The translations under genes and the position numbers were made by a program. Below, one piece after another: positions 26,528-35,453 of a stretch of DNA of 64,000 nucleotides; positions within the stretch are counted from its first letter, which is position 1; each line of letters begins with the position of its first letter. Origin of the DNA: Armatimonadota bacterium. Its GTDB lineage: Bacteria; Armatimonadota; UBA5829; DTJY01. The stretch spans positions 1 through 64,000 of the forward strand of contig JAIMAU010000004.1 in assembly GCA_023511795.1 (NCBI GenBank). The letters are read 5' to 3'. The notes under the pieces were generated by a model. It was not told the origin of the DNA. It ran no database searches and worked only from the letters and a program-made list of their open reading frames with translations.

Positions 26528-27160
26528 ATGTCACCAGTATTTGAGAAAAATGCAATTGTTCTTTTTCAAGGCGACAGCATTACGGATGCTGGGCGCAACC
26601 GCGAAGTAGGCGAGGACCTAGGCCGTGGTTATGCAATGATAACGGCTGCATGGTTTTCGGCAATGTATCCAGAGCTTGGTGTTCGTTTCCTAAACCGCGG
26701 TATTAGTGGCAACACGGTCATGGACCTCAAAGGGAGATGGAAAGCAGACTGCCTCGACCTAAAGCCAACATGGATTTCTATCATGATAGGAATAAACGAA
26801 GCTGCAAGACGTTACACCCAGAACAACCCAATGCCGCATGAGGTTTATGAAAACACATATCGTGAAATCCTCACCCAAGCTAAGGAACAGCTCAATGCAA
26901 AGTTTATCTTGCTAGAACCCTTCGTTCTCCCAATCCCCGAAGACCGAATTCTATGGCGTGAGGATCTTAACCCAAAGATTGAGATAGTCCGAAATCTTGC
27001 AAGGGAATTTGGAGCAATACTTGTTCCGACCGATGGGATCTTTGCTCAAGCATCGGCGCGCAGGGAGCTAGCATTCTGGGCGCCCGACGGCGTTCATCCC
27101 ACTCCTGCAGGGCATGCACTCATGGCACGCGCATGGCTTCAAGCAGTCAACGCGCTGTAA
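26528..27160 (+). CDS. SGNH/GDSL hydrolase
   Basis: A 210-residue lipase/esterase-like protein. Block I IVLFQGDSITDAGRNR contains the nucleophile serine, LNRGISGNTVMDL is block II, IMIGINEAARR is block III (GxN), and WAPDGVHPTPAGH carries the Asp/His pair. No signal peptide, so it is probably cytoplasmic; relatives remove acetyl groups from sugars. ATG at 26528 is chosen for the GAGGAGG five bases upstream; the longer frame from 26480 has no such site. Its stop is three bases from the convergent gene's stop. Confidence 0.88.
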   Translation: MSPVFEKNAIVLFQGDSITDAGRNREVGEDLGRGYAMITAAWFSAMYPELGVRFLNRGISGNTVMDLKGRWKADCLDLKPTWISIMIGINEAARRYTQNNPMPHEVYENTYREILTQAKEQLNAKFILLEPFVLPIPEDRILWREDLNPKIEIVRNLAREFGAILVPTDGIFAQASARRELAFWAPDGVHPTPAGHALMARAWLQAVNAL

Positions 27161-27163
27161 CGG

Positions 27164-29338
27164 TCAGCTACGAAGGAAACGGAAAAATACGCCCTCATAT
27201 GGACCAAGTTCAAGCTGGATGCCTTTAGCTGAATCAACAAGCTTGATTTCGCCTGTAGCAGGATTCCAAAGCTCACCCTTTCTGGTAATCGAAAAATTAA
27301 TCGTACCAGTCCAAGGCTTCTCGCCATCGTTAATCAAGAAGTAAACATCAAAGCCGTTGATTAGTCGATGTGCAAATCTAATCGGCGAATTTGCTGGAAC
27401 TTCCACGTCGGGCTTCGTAGTCAAACGAAGAATATCTAGAAGTTTTTCTTCTGCTCCAGCATCTAAAAATATTGTTTTGCCATTTGGTATGTTAGACTGC
27501 GCAAACAAAGTTTTCGTCAATTCTCTAACTTTTGGAGACGGGAATTCCTTTTCGCTATTGGTTGGAAGTGCTCCTATCGAGATAATGACGCCGCCGTCCC
27601 TGTAAAAGCTAACTAAATTTTCCCATGCCTTCATCGGTAGTGTATCGACACAAGGCAGAATGACCACCTTCCAACGAAGCTTACCATGTACAATAGTGCC
27701 TCCTTCTACGTGTGCCCTCGATAGAGCCTGACCATCTATATAAGTAAAATCTCGGCTGGACTCCCACAACAACCGGCTTACCGTGTTGAAAACATCTTCA
27801 ATTCGTTTAGCCTCCTGTGAATCAGTTGCATATTGATGTGCAGGAACAAATTTAGGCCACATGCTCTCAATTGGATAGACCACTGCGATATCTGCTATTT
27901 GATGGCCACCCTTGAGCATCGTACAGCATCTACCAATATATGTGTTCAAGTTCCTTAATTGGTCATTTGATAGGCCAGAAAATGAGTAATAGCTTGTAAT
28001 GGTAGTAATTCCATTTAACATCAGGCGGTTGCATGTACCCCTTATCTCCGCCTCGGTAACATCGCGAACAGGCCTGGCATCTCCCTGAGGTCGGTAGCGC
28101 TGGATAAAATCGGATGTCTCACACATAGTCAGTGGTCTTTCTTCAAGTTCGGCAACGCTACTGACAAGACGAGCTATCTGCCATGGAACTTCCGAAGGTA
28201 TGCTTGTCAGGCAGTCTATGCTTGGGGCATCTAGTCGCCGAACGCATCGAAAGAAATCGCCATAGAACGAAACATGAGCTGCTAGTGATTCTTCCATCAG
28301 GAGATGGCCGCCAGATGGTATGTTGTGTTTACGACAGTATGTTTGAATCTGACCGAAAAAGTTTTCTGAAACAAGCTCGCCAATTGTAAGCCAAAAATCG
28401 TAGCGAACTTTCTGTCCTTTTTCACCAGCATCACCAACAAGCAAAGGTATAACAGGCTTTAGCGCATATCCTCGGCGTTTCTCGAACTCCACAGGCAAGT
28501 TGGGCGACCAAGGTATCACACGATAGGGCATCCGGTTGAACCAAAAACTCATTAACGATGGTTCGTCGGTGAACATGGCAATGAACCACTTGCCAAGATT
28601 AGTACCAAGATGCTTTGCATAAGCGCCATAGGTTACGTCAAGAAAACGAGCAGTCGGCTCCGGCATCAAGAGATTTATGTAGTGAAGTTTATCTGCAAGG
28701 CTAATTTGAGCATGTGTAGATTCATATAGGAAATCCTCTGTTACTGCAAATACATGCCAAACACCATCAGGCACATTCCAGCTAAGTGTTCTCTCACGAA
28801 TATATGCAGACAAATCCACCGCCTTATCTGGTATCATTCGGCCTTGTACTATTGGATATGCAACCGCCATAATTAATTTGCCAGGTGGGAGGTCAATATT
28901 AACTAAACCGCTCTCACAAATCTTTTCAGCAATTAGAAGTCCGCGCGCTTCCCACTCTGGATTACCACGCATCGTGATACCGCCAGCAGTACCTGAGGGG
29001 TAACCCTTCTCGTCATAAAGCCATAGTGACATTCCCGCTTTTTTCGCCGCCTTTACCGCGCGAACGAAGGCAGCCCATTTTTCCTCACTCTCCAGGTATT
29101 GGTCGAACGAAACATTGCACACCACGCCGCCAAAACCAGAATTGACTAGTTTTGAGATTAAATCGTCCTGGGCATTTGGGTCGTCTGGCCAAGAATGGAT
29201 AATTTTTATTATGCGCGATTCGGCAGGCGGATTCATAAACCGTTCTGAAAGTGAACGGTCAGATTGTGGAAGTTTCACCGAAGCCTCCGTTTTGTTGATA
29301 ATAAGAAAACAGGCAAGTAGTAAATATAGCATTTTCAC
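27164..29338 (-). CDS. Secreted glycoside-hydrolase-like protein (GH106-like barrel with GATase-like domain)
   Basis: A 724-residue protein with a signal peptide (KMLYLLLACFLIINKTEAS). The N-terminal barrel has SGFGGVVCNVSFDQYLES and MSLWLYDEKGYPSGTAGG, a pattern seen in GH106-like alpha-L-rhamnosidases and related beta/alpha barrels. FIAMFTDEPSLMSFW holds a D-E pair that could be catalytic. Around 480-640 a GATase-like domain appears (IADIAVVYPIESMWP, WKVVILPCVDTLP), then a beta domain at the end. A GTG at 29338 or ATG at 29332 may start it. The family assignment is tentative; activity on plant-type glycans fits the neighbours. Confidence 0.65.
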   Translation of the reverse strand: MKMLYLLLACFLIINKTEASVKLPQSDRSLSERFMNPPAESRIIKIIHSWPDDPNAQDDLISKLVNSGFGGVVCNVSFDQYLESEEKWAAFVRAVKAAKKAGMSLWLYDEKGYPSGTAGGITMRGNPEWEARGLLIAEKICESGLVNIDLPPGKLIMAVAYPIVQGRMIPDKAVDLSAYIRERTLSWNVPDGVWHVFAVTEDFLYESTHAQISLADKLHYINLLMPEPTARFLDVTYGAYAKHLGTNLGKWFIAMFTDEPSLMSFWFNRMPYRVIPWSPNLPVEFEKRRGYALKPVIPLLVGDAGEKGQKVRYDFWLTIGELVSENFFGQIQTYCRKHNIPSGGHLLMEESLAAHVSFYGDFFRCVRRLDAPSIDCLTSIPSEVPWQIARLVSSVAELEERPLTMCETSDFIQRYRPQGDARPVRDVTEAEIRGTCNRLMLNGITTITSYYSFSGLSNDQLRNLNTYIGRCCTMLKGGHQIADIAVVYPIESMWPKFVPAHQYATDSQEAKRIEDVFNTVSRLLWESSRDFTYIDGQALSRAHVEGGTIVHGKLRWKVVILPCVDTLPMKAWENLVSFYRDGGVIISIGALPTNSEKEFPSPKVRELTKTLFAQSNIPNGKTIFLDAGAEEKLLDILRLTTKPDVEVPANSPIRFAHRLINGFDVYFLINDGEKPWTGTINFSITRKGELWNPATGEIKLVDSAKGIQLELGPYEGVFFRFLRS

Positions 29339-29340
29339 GC

Positions 29341-29793
29341 CTAAATATACTCCGCCAAAGTTCTGCCAAGTTTCCTGCTTTGATTTTCTACATCACCTCC
29401 TGGAGCGCCCTGACAAACAACGGCAGGAACGATAATCTCCAAATTCATTGCTCGAGCTAGGTTTTCAAGGCTAGCGATGCCTTTTCCACCGCCTCCATGG
29501 GTCATGAATAGTACGCATGGCTTGCCTTTGACGTTTTTTCCAGCAAGAGCAGCGATGTAGAGGTCATCAAAAAACTGCTTTATTCCACCTGCGACATATG
29601 AGTAGTAATCTGGACTACCTATTGCATATGCATCGGCCTGTTCAGCGATGTTCATGTCAACTCGGGACTCATTAGTGTTTACAAGCATGACTTCTACATC
29701 TGGAACTTGACGGCAACCTTCCGCCACCATTTCCGCCATCCTTCTAGTATTGCCGTATTCTTGCGAATGATAGACAATAAGAATGCGTTTCAT
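29341..29793 (-). CDS. Flavodoxin-fold protein
   Basis: A 150-residue protein. ILIVYHSQEYGNTRRMAEMV is the FMN phosphate-binding loop, AYAIGSPDYYSYVAGGIKQF the ring-stacking region, and VLFMTHGGGGKGIASLENLA the third loop. It resembles WrbA-like or small flavodoxins used for electron transfer or as NAD(P)H oxidoreductases. AAGGAGGAGG lies just upstream of ATG 29793. It sits between an aldo/keto reductase and a glycosidase gene; its redox partner is unknown. Confidence 0.85.
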   Translation of the reverse strand: MKRILIVYHSQEYGNTRRMAEMVAEGCRQVPDVEVMLVNTNESRVDMNIAEQADAYAIGSPDYYSYVAGGIKQFFDDLYIAALAGKNVKGKPCVLFMTHGGGGKGIASLENLARAMNLEIIVPAVVCQGAPGGDVENQSRKLGRTLAEYI

Positions 29794-29825
29794 GACGCCT
29801 CCTCCTTACCCTTAATTAGAACCTC

Positions 29826-30827
29826 TTACCACCAATTTAGAGCTGGTGCCGCTCCTTCAACGATTCGCTGGTTGTGAAACGGAATAAATCGCCACTGCTG
29901 TGACCATTCATCAATCTGTTGAAGGTCTTCCGGAGCGATTTCAAGATCTAGTACATTATAAATGGGTTCGAAGTGTTCAGGTTTGCTTCCACCCATAAGA
30001 ACTGTCGTTACATACGGCTTTGAAACAAGCCATGCTATAGCTAGTTGGTTCATGCCGATATTATATTTCTTGCACAATACCTCAAGCTTCTCAAGCAAAT
30101 CGAAAGTAGCATCAGTGATCTTTGCCTGATAGTTTTTCAGTCTGGCAAGACGCGAACCAGGAATCGGCTGGTCGCCCCGATGATAATCACCAGAAAGTAT
30201 ACCGCCGCTGAGGCCGCCATAAATCATTGTCGCTATATTGAACCGCTGGACAAAGTGTACTATTTCATTTTCGATAGCACGGTCAATTATGTTGTAGCGG
30301 CACTGCACAGAAATAAGCGGCTCCCAGTTATGCAAAGCACTTACTCCAAGCATATGCGCCATCTGCCAAGCATAATGGTTTGAAACACCATAATAGCGAA
30401 TTTTCCCTTGCTTAATCAGATTGTCAAGTGTGGAGATTGTTTCTTCAACTGGGGTATTGCTGTCAGGATGATGAAGCTGGTACAGATCAATCCAATCAGT
30501 CTGAAGTCGTCGCAAGCTGTCTTCCAAAGCGTTTATTATATGTACCCTTGAGCAACCCCGGCCATTGGGGCGATCATACATCTTTGCCCAAAATTTGGTA
30601 GCAAGGATTACCCTATCCCGTTTGCCCTTAAGTATGCGTCCAAGTACTTCTTCTGCACGGCCTTTTTCATATGTGTCAGCGGTATCAAGGAGATTCACTC
30701 CGTGGTCAAGTGCAGTATCAAGCACCCGCTGGGCTTCCGATTCATCAAGTCTCGTGGGGAAGTCCATGCATCCCAAAGCAAGTTTGGACACTTCTATGCC
30801 TGCGTTTCCAAATTTCACATACTTCAT
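29826..30827 (-). CDS. Aldo/keto reductase
   Basis: A 333-residue NAD(P)H-dependent TIM-barrel reductase. The tetrad is visible: Asp and Tyr in NLLDTADTYEKGRAEEVLG, Lys in RVILATKFW, and His in DLYQLHHPDSNTPVEET. ISVQCRYNIIDRAIEN and TVLMGGSKPEHFEPIYNVLD are the cofactor segments. It would reduce an aldehyde or sugar carbonyl in this sugar operon. ATG at 30827 has AGGTGG five bases upstream and is preferred over GTG at 30836. Confidence 0.9.
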   Translation of the reverse strand: MKYVKFGNAGIEVSKLALGCMDFPTRLDESEAQRVLDTALDHGVNLLDTADTYEKGRAEEVLGRILKGKRDRVILATKFWAKMYDRPNGRGCSRVHIINALEDSLRRLQTDWIDLYQLHHPDSNTPVEETISTLDNLIKQGKIRYYGVSNHYAWQMAHMLGVSALHNWEPLISVQCRYNIIDRAIENEIVHFVQRFNIATMIYGGLSGGILSGDYHRGDQPIPGSRLARLKNYQAKITDATFDLLEKLEVLCKKYNIGMNQLAIAWLVSKPYVTTVLMGGSKPEHFEPIYNVLDLEIAPEDLQQIDEWSQQWRFIPFHNQRIVEGAAPALNWW

Positions 30828-30865
30828 GCTTACCACCTATATCCTGAAATAATTAATAAAAATAC

Positions 30866-31909
30866 TCACAAGCCGTTTTTCGTGAGCCACTCCCGCACAA
30901 AATCATCATCGTTCAGGTGTGGATAGCTTTTGTATACTCGATCAATTTCTTCACTTTGCCCAGGGCTGAGACATTCCTTTGGGTCAAGGCACCAAATGCC
31001 TTCCAGCAATCCCTGTCGGCGAAGTACTTCATGAATGCCAGCAATGCACCCTGCAAAACCATTTGCAACGTCAAAGAACGCCGCATTTACATCCGTCCAT
31101 TCCGCCGCAAGACGCATCATTTCAGCTGGCACATCTCCGACCTTGGAAACAACTTCATGGCATTTCTCAAGTAACTGTACTGCGCTACGAGTCCATACCG
31201 ACCATTGGCCTAGCAATCCGCCTACGATTCGGCGTTCAACTTTCTTGCCGTTTATGGAAAAGCGATAGGGTGTAAGCAAGTCAAGCACTATGTTATCATC
31301 ATTTCCGGTATACAGAGCAATGTCATCACGGCCTGACTCAGCTATTGCACGAATTACGTCAATTGTTTGGTAGCGATTGAATGGAGCAATTTTAATAGCT
31401 ACAGCATTCTCAATTTCAGCAAATCGCCGCCAGAAAGTATATGGAAGTATTCGACCGCCAACTGCGGGTTGCAGGTAAAAACCAACGAGAGGGATTACCT
31501 CTGCAACAGTTTTGCAGTGAGCAATCAGTTCGTCTTCATCAGCCTCGCTAAGCGCAGCCAAGCTCAGTAATCCTGCATGGTAGCCAAGTTCACGTGCAAG
31601 GCAAGCTTCCGCCACTGCCTGCTCGGTCTTTCCACACACACCGGCTATCCGCACGAAAGGCTCCTTGATGTGTTTCATCTCCTCGGCGCCCAGCTCGAGA
31701 AGCGGTCTAAAAAGACCAATCTCTGGCTTCCGAATAGCAAATTGGGTTGTATGAACCCCGATTGCCAAACCACCTGCTCCTGCAGCTATGTAGTACCGCC
31801 AAAGTAATCTTTGCCGGCGCTCGTCAAGCTTCCGCTCGGCTGTCAACGCAAGCGGACTTGCAGGAATGACTACCCCTTTATCTAAGACTTTCTTGATGCT
31901 GTTTTCCAT
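30866..31909 (-). CDS. DapA/NAL-family aldolase or dehydratase
   Basis: A 347-residue class I lyase of the dihydrodipicolinate synthase superfamily. VIPASPLALTAERKLDERRQ is the usual opening, FYLQPAVGGRI replaces the Y-N-x-P motif, and AVAIKIAPFNRYQTIDVI holds the Schiff-base lysine. In this neighbourhood (dehydrogenase, reductase, glycosidase) a sugar-acid lyase such as a 2-keto-3-deoxy-acid aldolase is more likely than lysine synthesis, but this is inference. The start is ATG 31909 or GTG 31918; neither has a clear ribosome site. Confidence 0.85.
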   Translation of the reverse strand: MENSIKKVLDKGVVIPASPLALTAERKLDERRQRLLWRYYIAAGAGGLAIGVHTTQFAIRKPEIGLFRPLLELGAEEMKHIKEPFVRIAGVCGKTEQAVAEACLARELGYHAGLLSLAALSEADEDELIAHCKTVAEVIPLVGFYLQPAVGGRILPYTFWRRFAEIENAVAIKIAPFNRYQTIDVIRAIAESGRDDIALYTGNDDNIVLDLLTPYRFSINGKKVERRIVGGLLGQWSVWTRSAVQLLEKCHEVVSKVGDVPAEMMRLAAEWTDVNAAFFDVANGFAGCIAGIHEVLRRQGLLEGIWCLDPKECLSPGQSEEIDRVYKSYPHLNDDDFVREWLTKNGL

Positions 31910-31995
31910 AGCGCACACAAATTTACAATATTCTTTTTAGGTGTTAGATTCTTCTCACTCCTCGAAGTGCAAGCAAAATTTTATCTTTAACGCTA

Positions 31996-33051
31996 TTAAA
32001 ACTTGCCATCTCTTGTTTCAAAATGCGTAGGCTTTCCAAGAGTTTCTCCCCCGAGCATAACCCAATCAGCAATCCATCGTATCATCTGTTGGACTGGAAC
32101 CCTAGGATATCCAAAGAGGCGATGTCCTAGCTGTCCATTGCTAAGCAGCGCATCGGGTGATTCAACGCCGGAAAATTCAACTAGTTTATCCATTAATCCG
32201 GCAAAATCCCATGCGATTCGCCGAACGCTAAGGATTTCCGGACCGGTTATGTTTATTACAAAAGGCGGACTAGCCACATAGTCAAACGACTGCAAAGCCA
32301 TTGCGATGGCATCGCCCTGCCAGATTACGTTCACATTACCCATTGTGAGGTCAATTTCCTCGCCCGACCATACCTTTTGGGCTATGTCAACTAGAACGCC
32401 ATATCGCATCTCGACCGCATAGTTAAGCCTGATAATTGCTATGGGAATACCAAAATTAAGGCTGAAATGCTCAAAAATGCGTTCGCGCCCTAGAGCACTT
32501 GTAGCATATTCGCCCTCAGGATTAGGCGGCGCTGTTTCTACTGAACCACCTAGAGTCACGGGCGAAAGACCATAAACATTTCCTGTTGAAAATACAATCA
32601 TTCGGCTGTTTTTATACTTTTGGCATACCATGCCAGGCAAAAATGCATTGACAGCCCAAGTTAACGCCTCTTGTCCGGTCGTGCCAAATTTCATGCCAAC
32701 CATGAAGACAACATTAAGAGCATCGGGGAGTTTAGCCAAATCATCAGGGTCAAGCAAGTTGCACTTTATTGTTTCGATACCAACCTCACGAAGCTTCGAT
32801 TCCTGTTCGGATGATGGAAAAATGTCTACACCGATTATCCGACGGCGCACCCCAGCGGCATCCGAAGCACGCTTCACCATTCGCGCAAGGCTTGGGCCCA
32901 TCTTGCCGCCAACACCAAGGATGAGAACGTCCCCCTCCAATCTTGCAAGTGTTTTAATCACTCCTTCAGTTGGCTCACTAAGCATGTCTTCGAGCTGCTG
33001 AAGGCTTTCAATTCTATCAATCAACAAAAATTTGTTGCCTTCTGTGCACAT
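31996..33051 (-). CDS. NAD-dependent epimerase/dehydratase-like protein without the Y-x3-K lysine
   Basis: A 351-residue extended short-chain dehydrogenase fold. DVLILGVGGKMGPSLARMVK is the dinucleotide site. SRMIVFSTGNVYGLSPVTL carries the usual Ser/Thr region. The next motif reads EYATSALGRERIFEHF: the tyrosine is present, but the position of the catalytic lysine is alanine. A related group with this change may exist in environmental bacteria (recalled, not checked). The substrate is likely a nucleotide sugar or sugar acid. AAAGGA lies upstream of ATG 33051, the first gene of the five-gene operon ending at 27164. Confidence 0.8.
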   Translation of the reverse strand: MCTEGNKFLLIDRIESLQQLEDMLSEPTEGVIKTLARLEGDVLILGVGGKMGPSLARMVKRASDAAGVRRRIIGVDIFPSSEQESKLREVGIETIKCNLLDPDDLAKLPDALNVVFMVGMKFGTTGQEALTWAVNAFLPGMVCQKYKNSRMIVFSTGNVYGLSPVTLGGSVETAPPNPEGEYATSALGRERIFEHFSLNFGIPIAIIRLNYAVEMRYGVLVDIAQKVWSGEEIDLTMGNVNVIWQGDAIAMALQSFDYVASPPFVINITGPEILSVRRIAWDFAGLMDKLVEFSGVESPDALLSNGQLGHRLFGYPRVPVQQMIRWIADWVMLGGETLGKPTHFETRDGKF

Positions 33052-33338
33052 AATGGCTATCCTTTCCGAAAATGATTAATACCATCTTGTTTAATTTTTG
33101 TCCTTCCTGATTTAAAGTTCAACACAACTTTTGGGATTGCCTTCGTAATAATCGAAGAATTGTCTCTGTAAGTCTAAGATGCAGGCAAAAGATTTTAGAA
33201 CTTGCAATCGTCTAGATTATTCGCCCATTTTCGTACATCGACAGCCAGAAATTCGTGCGCTTGTAATATTTGTACAAATCATGTTAAACTTTTCACACCA
33301 AATAAGTGGTAGATATCCTTTCTATGGCGAGGCAAACA

Positions 33339-33569
33339 ATGAAAAGGGCTGTACTTATTATTATATGCATCGTCCTTTTCGCTGGGCTTATAGCCTATTC
33401 CGCATTGAAGGCTCGATATAATGTTGATGGAGAGCTTTTAGGCGAGCCGGCTGTAACAGAACTAAGTGAAACCCACAGCGTGGAACGCGGAAAAGACGGA
33501 AAGCTTACTAAACCTGGAAAAGAAAAGAAAGAAACACAACCAGGCAAAGGAAAAGCCTGCCCCACTTGA
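33339..33569 (+). CDS. Small single-pass membrane protein upstream of an iron-sulfur protein
   Basis: About 76 residues. MKRAVLIIICIVLFAGLIAY is one transmembrane helix or uncleaved signal. After it the chain is hydrophilic and lysine/glutamate rich, with a repetitive tail (KPGKEKKETQPGKGKACP). ATG at 33339 has GCGAGG six bases upstream; ATG 33324 and GTG 33306 are alternatives. It ends 19 bases before the iron-sulfur protein gene, so the pair is likely co-transcribed. No family recognised; it could anchor or assist the downstream redox protein. Confidence 0.6.
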   Translation: MKRAVLIIICIVLFAGLIAYSALKARYNVDGELLGEPAVTELSETHSVERGKDGKLTKPGKEKKETQPGKGKACPT

Positions 33570-33588
33570 ATTTGGTAGACCAAAGATT

Positions 33589-34362
33589 ATGGGTTCCATA
33601 ATCAAAAAAATAAGCAAAATAAGAATAATTACGCAAATTTCTTTCCTGGTTGTGCTAAACATCCCTCTCATAGGGTTGCGTTCAATATGCGCACCAGTAT
33701 TAAATTGCCACTCATGCCCTCTGGCAGCAATGGCATGTCCTATTGGAATCCTTGTTAACTTTAGCACACTTCGGCTGATTCCATTCATCACAATTGGGAT
33801 TTTGGGATTTTTCGGCACACTTGGCGGCAGATTGGTCTGCGGCTGGATTTGCCCTTTTGGTTTATTTCAAGACATCCTACATAAAATCCCAACGCGGAAG
33901 ATTACCCTGCCACGCCAGCTAACCCTTGTGAAATATGTTCTCCTTATCGGGTTGGTATTCGCCACACCATTCTTTTTACCCGGGCAGCCATATACCTACT
34001 GTAATTTTTGTCCAGCTGGGACGCTTGAATCGGCAATTCCTTGGGCTTTTATGGGCATAAGCACGGGATCATGGTGGAGTTTCGCCACTAGGATTACCAT
34101 ACTAGTAGGCGTGCTAATTCTCGCTATATTGGCGTCAAGAAGTTTTTGCCGGGTTCTTTGTCCGCTTGGTGCATTATTTGCCCTATTCAATCGGTTTTCG
34201 CTATTCCGACTGAGGATTACCACTGAGACTTGTGACGGATGCGGACTCTGCCGCAAGAAATGCCCAGTTGAGATTGACCCTGTTAAGGAAATAAACACGG
34301 CAGAGTGCATTCGCTGTCTTGAATGCACAACCACAGACCACTTAAAGCTGGGAACTAGCTAG
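33589..34362 (+). CDS. NapH/YccM-like membrane 4Fe-4S protein
   Basis: About 257 residues with several transmembrane helices. The paired Cys-Pro motifs of this family are all visible: CHSCPLAAMACPIG, CGWICPFGLFQDIL, CNFCPAGTLESAIP and CRVLCPLGALFAL. The C-terminus has one complete 4Fe-4S motif, CDGCGLCRKKCP. A second, CIRCLECTTTDH, lacks the fourth cysteine. It probably passes electrons from the quinone pool to a periplasmic or membrane acceptor. ATG at 33589 is chosen because the longer frame overlaps the small upstream gene. The stop lies six bases from the convergent rhomboid-like gene's stop. Confidence 0.82.
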   Translation: MGSIIKKISKIRIITQISFLVVLNIPLIGLRSICAPVLNCHSCPLAAMACPIGILVNFSTLRLIPFITIGILGFFGTLGGRLVCGWICPFGLFQDILHKIPTRKITLPRQLTLVKYVLLIGLVFATPFFLPGQPYTYCNFCPAGTLESAIPWAFMGISTGSWWSFATRITILVGVLILAILASRSFCRVLCPLGALFALFNRFSLFRLRITTETCDGCGLCRKKCPVEIDPVKEINTAECIRCLECTTTDHLKLGTS

Positions 34363-34368
34363 TTTTCA

Positions 34369-35139
34369 TTAATCTCCCATGCCGGAACGTTTAAAGAGAT
34401 CCTCGAGGCGTTTTCGCTGGCGGTATTCCTTATACCATTTAAGAGGATTGAATGTCCGACTTCGACTGTATCTAGGGCGAATGCGGATGATATTATCCTG
34501 GACTCGACGGCGAGATGTGCCAAAGTGAAACGCAGTACCACTTTTAGCATACCAATAGGCAGCTCCACAGCCTGCAAGCGCAAACACCCCAAGGATGAGA
34601 TTTCGTGAGCCATACTCGATAAATACTATCCCTACACTAATTAGGGCTACCCATTTTAATCTAAGAGGTATAAAAAACATAAACAATATTTGCTGTTCAG
34701 GGTTCAACATGGCCCATGCAACAGTCACTGCCGCAATTGGAAGCCATAATCCGGCGGCGCTAGTCGAAGTGCCAATTAGCATGCTTCCCACATACAAGCC
34801 AAACGCTGTCAGGGCAGAAGTAATAAAGAAGAACGCGGCATACGTCCGACTTCCCCACGACCGCTCTAGACTCCCGCCTGCAAGCCAAAGCCAGTAGATA
34901 GCAAAAAGCATATAAATAATGCCACCAAATATCCCCACAAGTGGATAGGTTACTACAGTCCAAGGTTTTGCGAACAATTGGGAAGTAGTAAAAACAAAGT
35001 ATTCCTCAATTATTCGCATCCGAAATAGAACCATGCCGAGGAAAGTTATGATATTTGCTATAATTACCGATTTTGTTACGGGTATACCATCATGGAATAT
35101 CCAATGTTTCATTTTATATTGCAAGTCATCAGCTCGCAT
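34369..35139 (-). CDS. Rhomboid-like membrane protein, probably catalytically dead
   Basis: About 256 residues with six hydrophobic segments. LEERSWGS-type spacing appears as GGSLERSWGSRTYAAFFF, followed by GTSTSAAGLW at the position of the rhomboid GASGAxxGL motif, so a serine may remain. The last helix reads FALAGCGAAYWY where active rhomboids have A-H-L-G-G-x-x-x-G-Y-L-Y; the histidine is replaced by alanine. The C-terminal tail is basic and soluble. Members like this may act as chaperone-like pseudoproteases. ATG at 35139 has GGAGGA five bases upstream. Confidence 0.75.
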   Translation of the reverse strand: MRADDLQYKMKHWIFHDGIPVTKSVIIANIITFLGMVLFRMRIIEEYFVFTTSQLFAKPWTVVTYPLVGIFGGIIYMLFAIYWLWLAGGSLERSWGSRTYAAFFFITSALTAFGLYVGSMLIGTSTSAAGLWLPIAAVTVAWAMLNPEQQILFMFFIPLRLKWVALISVGIVFIEYGSRNLILGVFALAGCGAAYWYAKSGTAFHFGTSRRRVQDNIIRIRPRYSRSRTFNPLKWYKEYRQRKRLEDLFKRSGMGD

Positions 35140-35362
35140 ATATGTCCTCCGTTGCTCCAAAAACCAATTCTCCCACAACCTTTAGATTCTAACACCTAAT
35201 ATCACAAGTGTCGAGTGGGGATTATGCATAAAGAAGTTGCATAACCAAGATATTCAGAAACCCAAGATTTTTGCTGTTATTTAATAAAAATACTCCAGTA
35301 ATCTCCACTATGCACCGATAATTTGAGTAGAAAGCACCATCTTTTTCTCCTTTCCGGTCTTG

Positions 35363-35394
35363 CCCCGGTCTACCGACAACCGGGGTATTTTTTT
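35363..35394 (+). terminator. Rho-independent terminator-like hairpin
   Basis: CCCCGGT at 35363-35369 pairs perfectly with ACCGGGG at 35379-35385 around a nine-base loop, and TATTTTTTT follows. It points along the plus strand, but no plus-strand gene ends upstream of it; the nearest upstream gene is on the minus strand. Confidence 0.7.
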
Positions 35395-35424
35395 GTGCCC
35401 ACTTTTTAAAAACACCCATCTTAA

Positions 35425-35453
35425 TTGACACCACAAGCGTATTATGGTATACC
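35425..35453 (+). promoter_or_regulatory. Sigma-70-like promoter for pilT
   Basis: TTGACA at 35425-35430 is perfect, the spacer is 17 bases, and TATACC forms the -10. It ends 51 bases before the pilT ATG, which has AAAGGAG nine bases ahead. Confidence 0.65.

Noticed and set aside
35308-35340. Ten-codon minus-strand frame with AAAGGAG upstream
   Set aside because: It is very short, has no promoter and no gene in the same direction close downstream that it could control.
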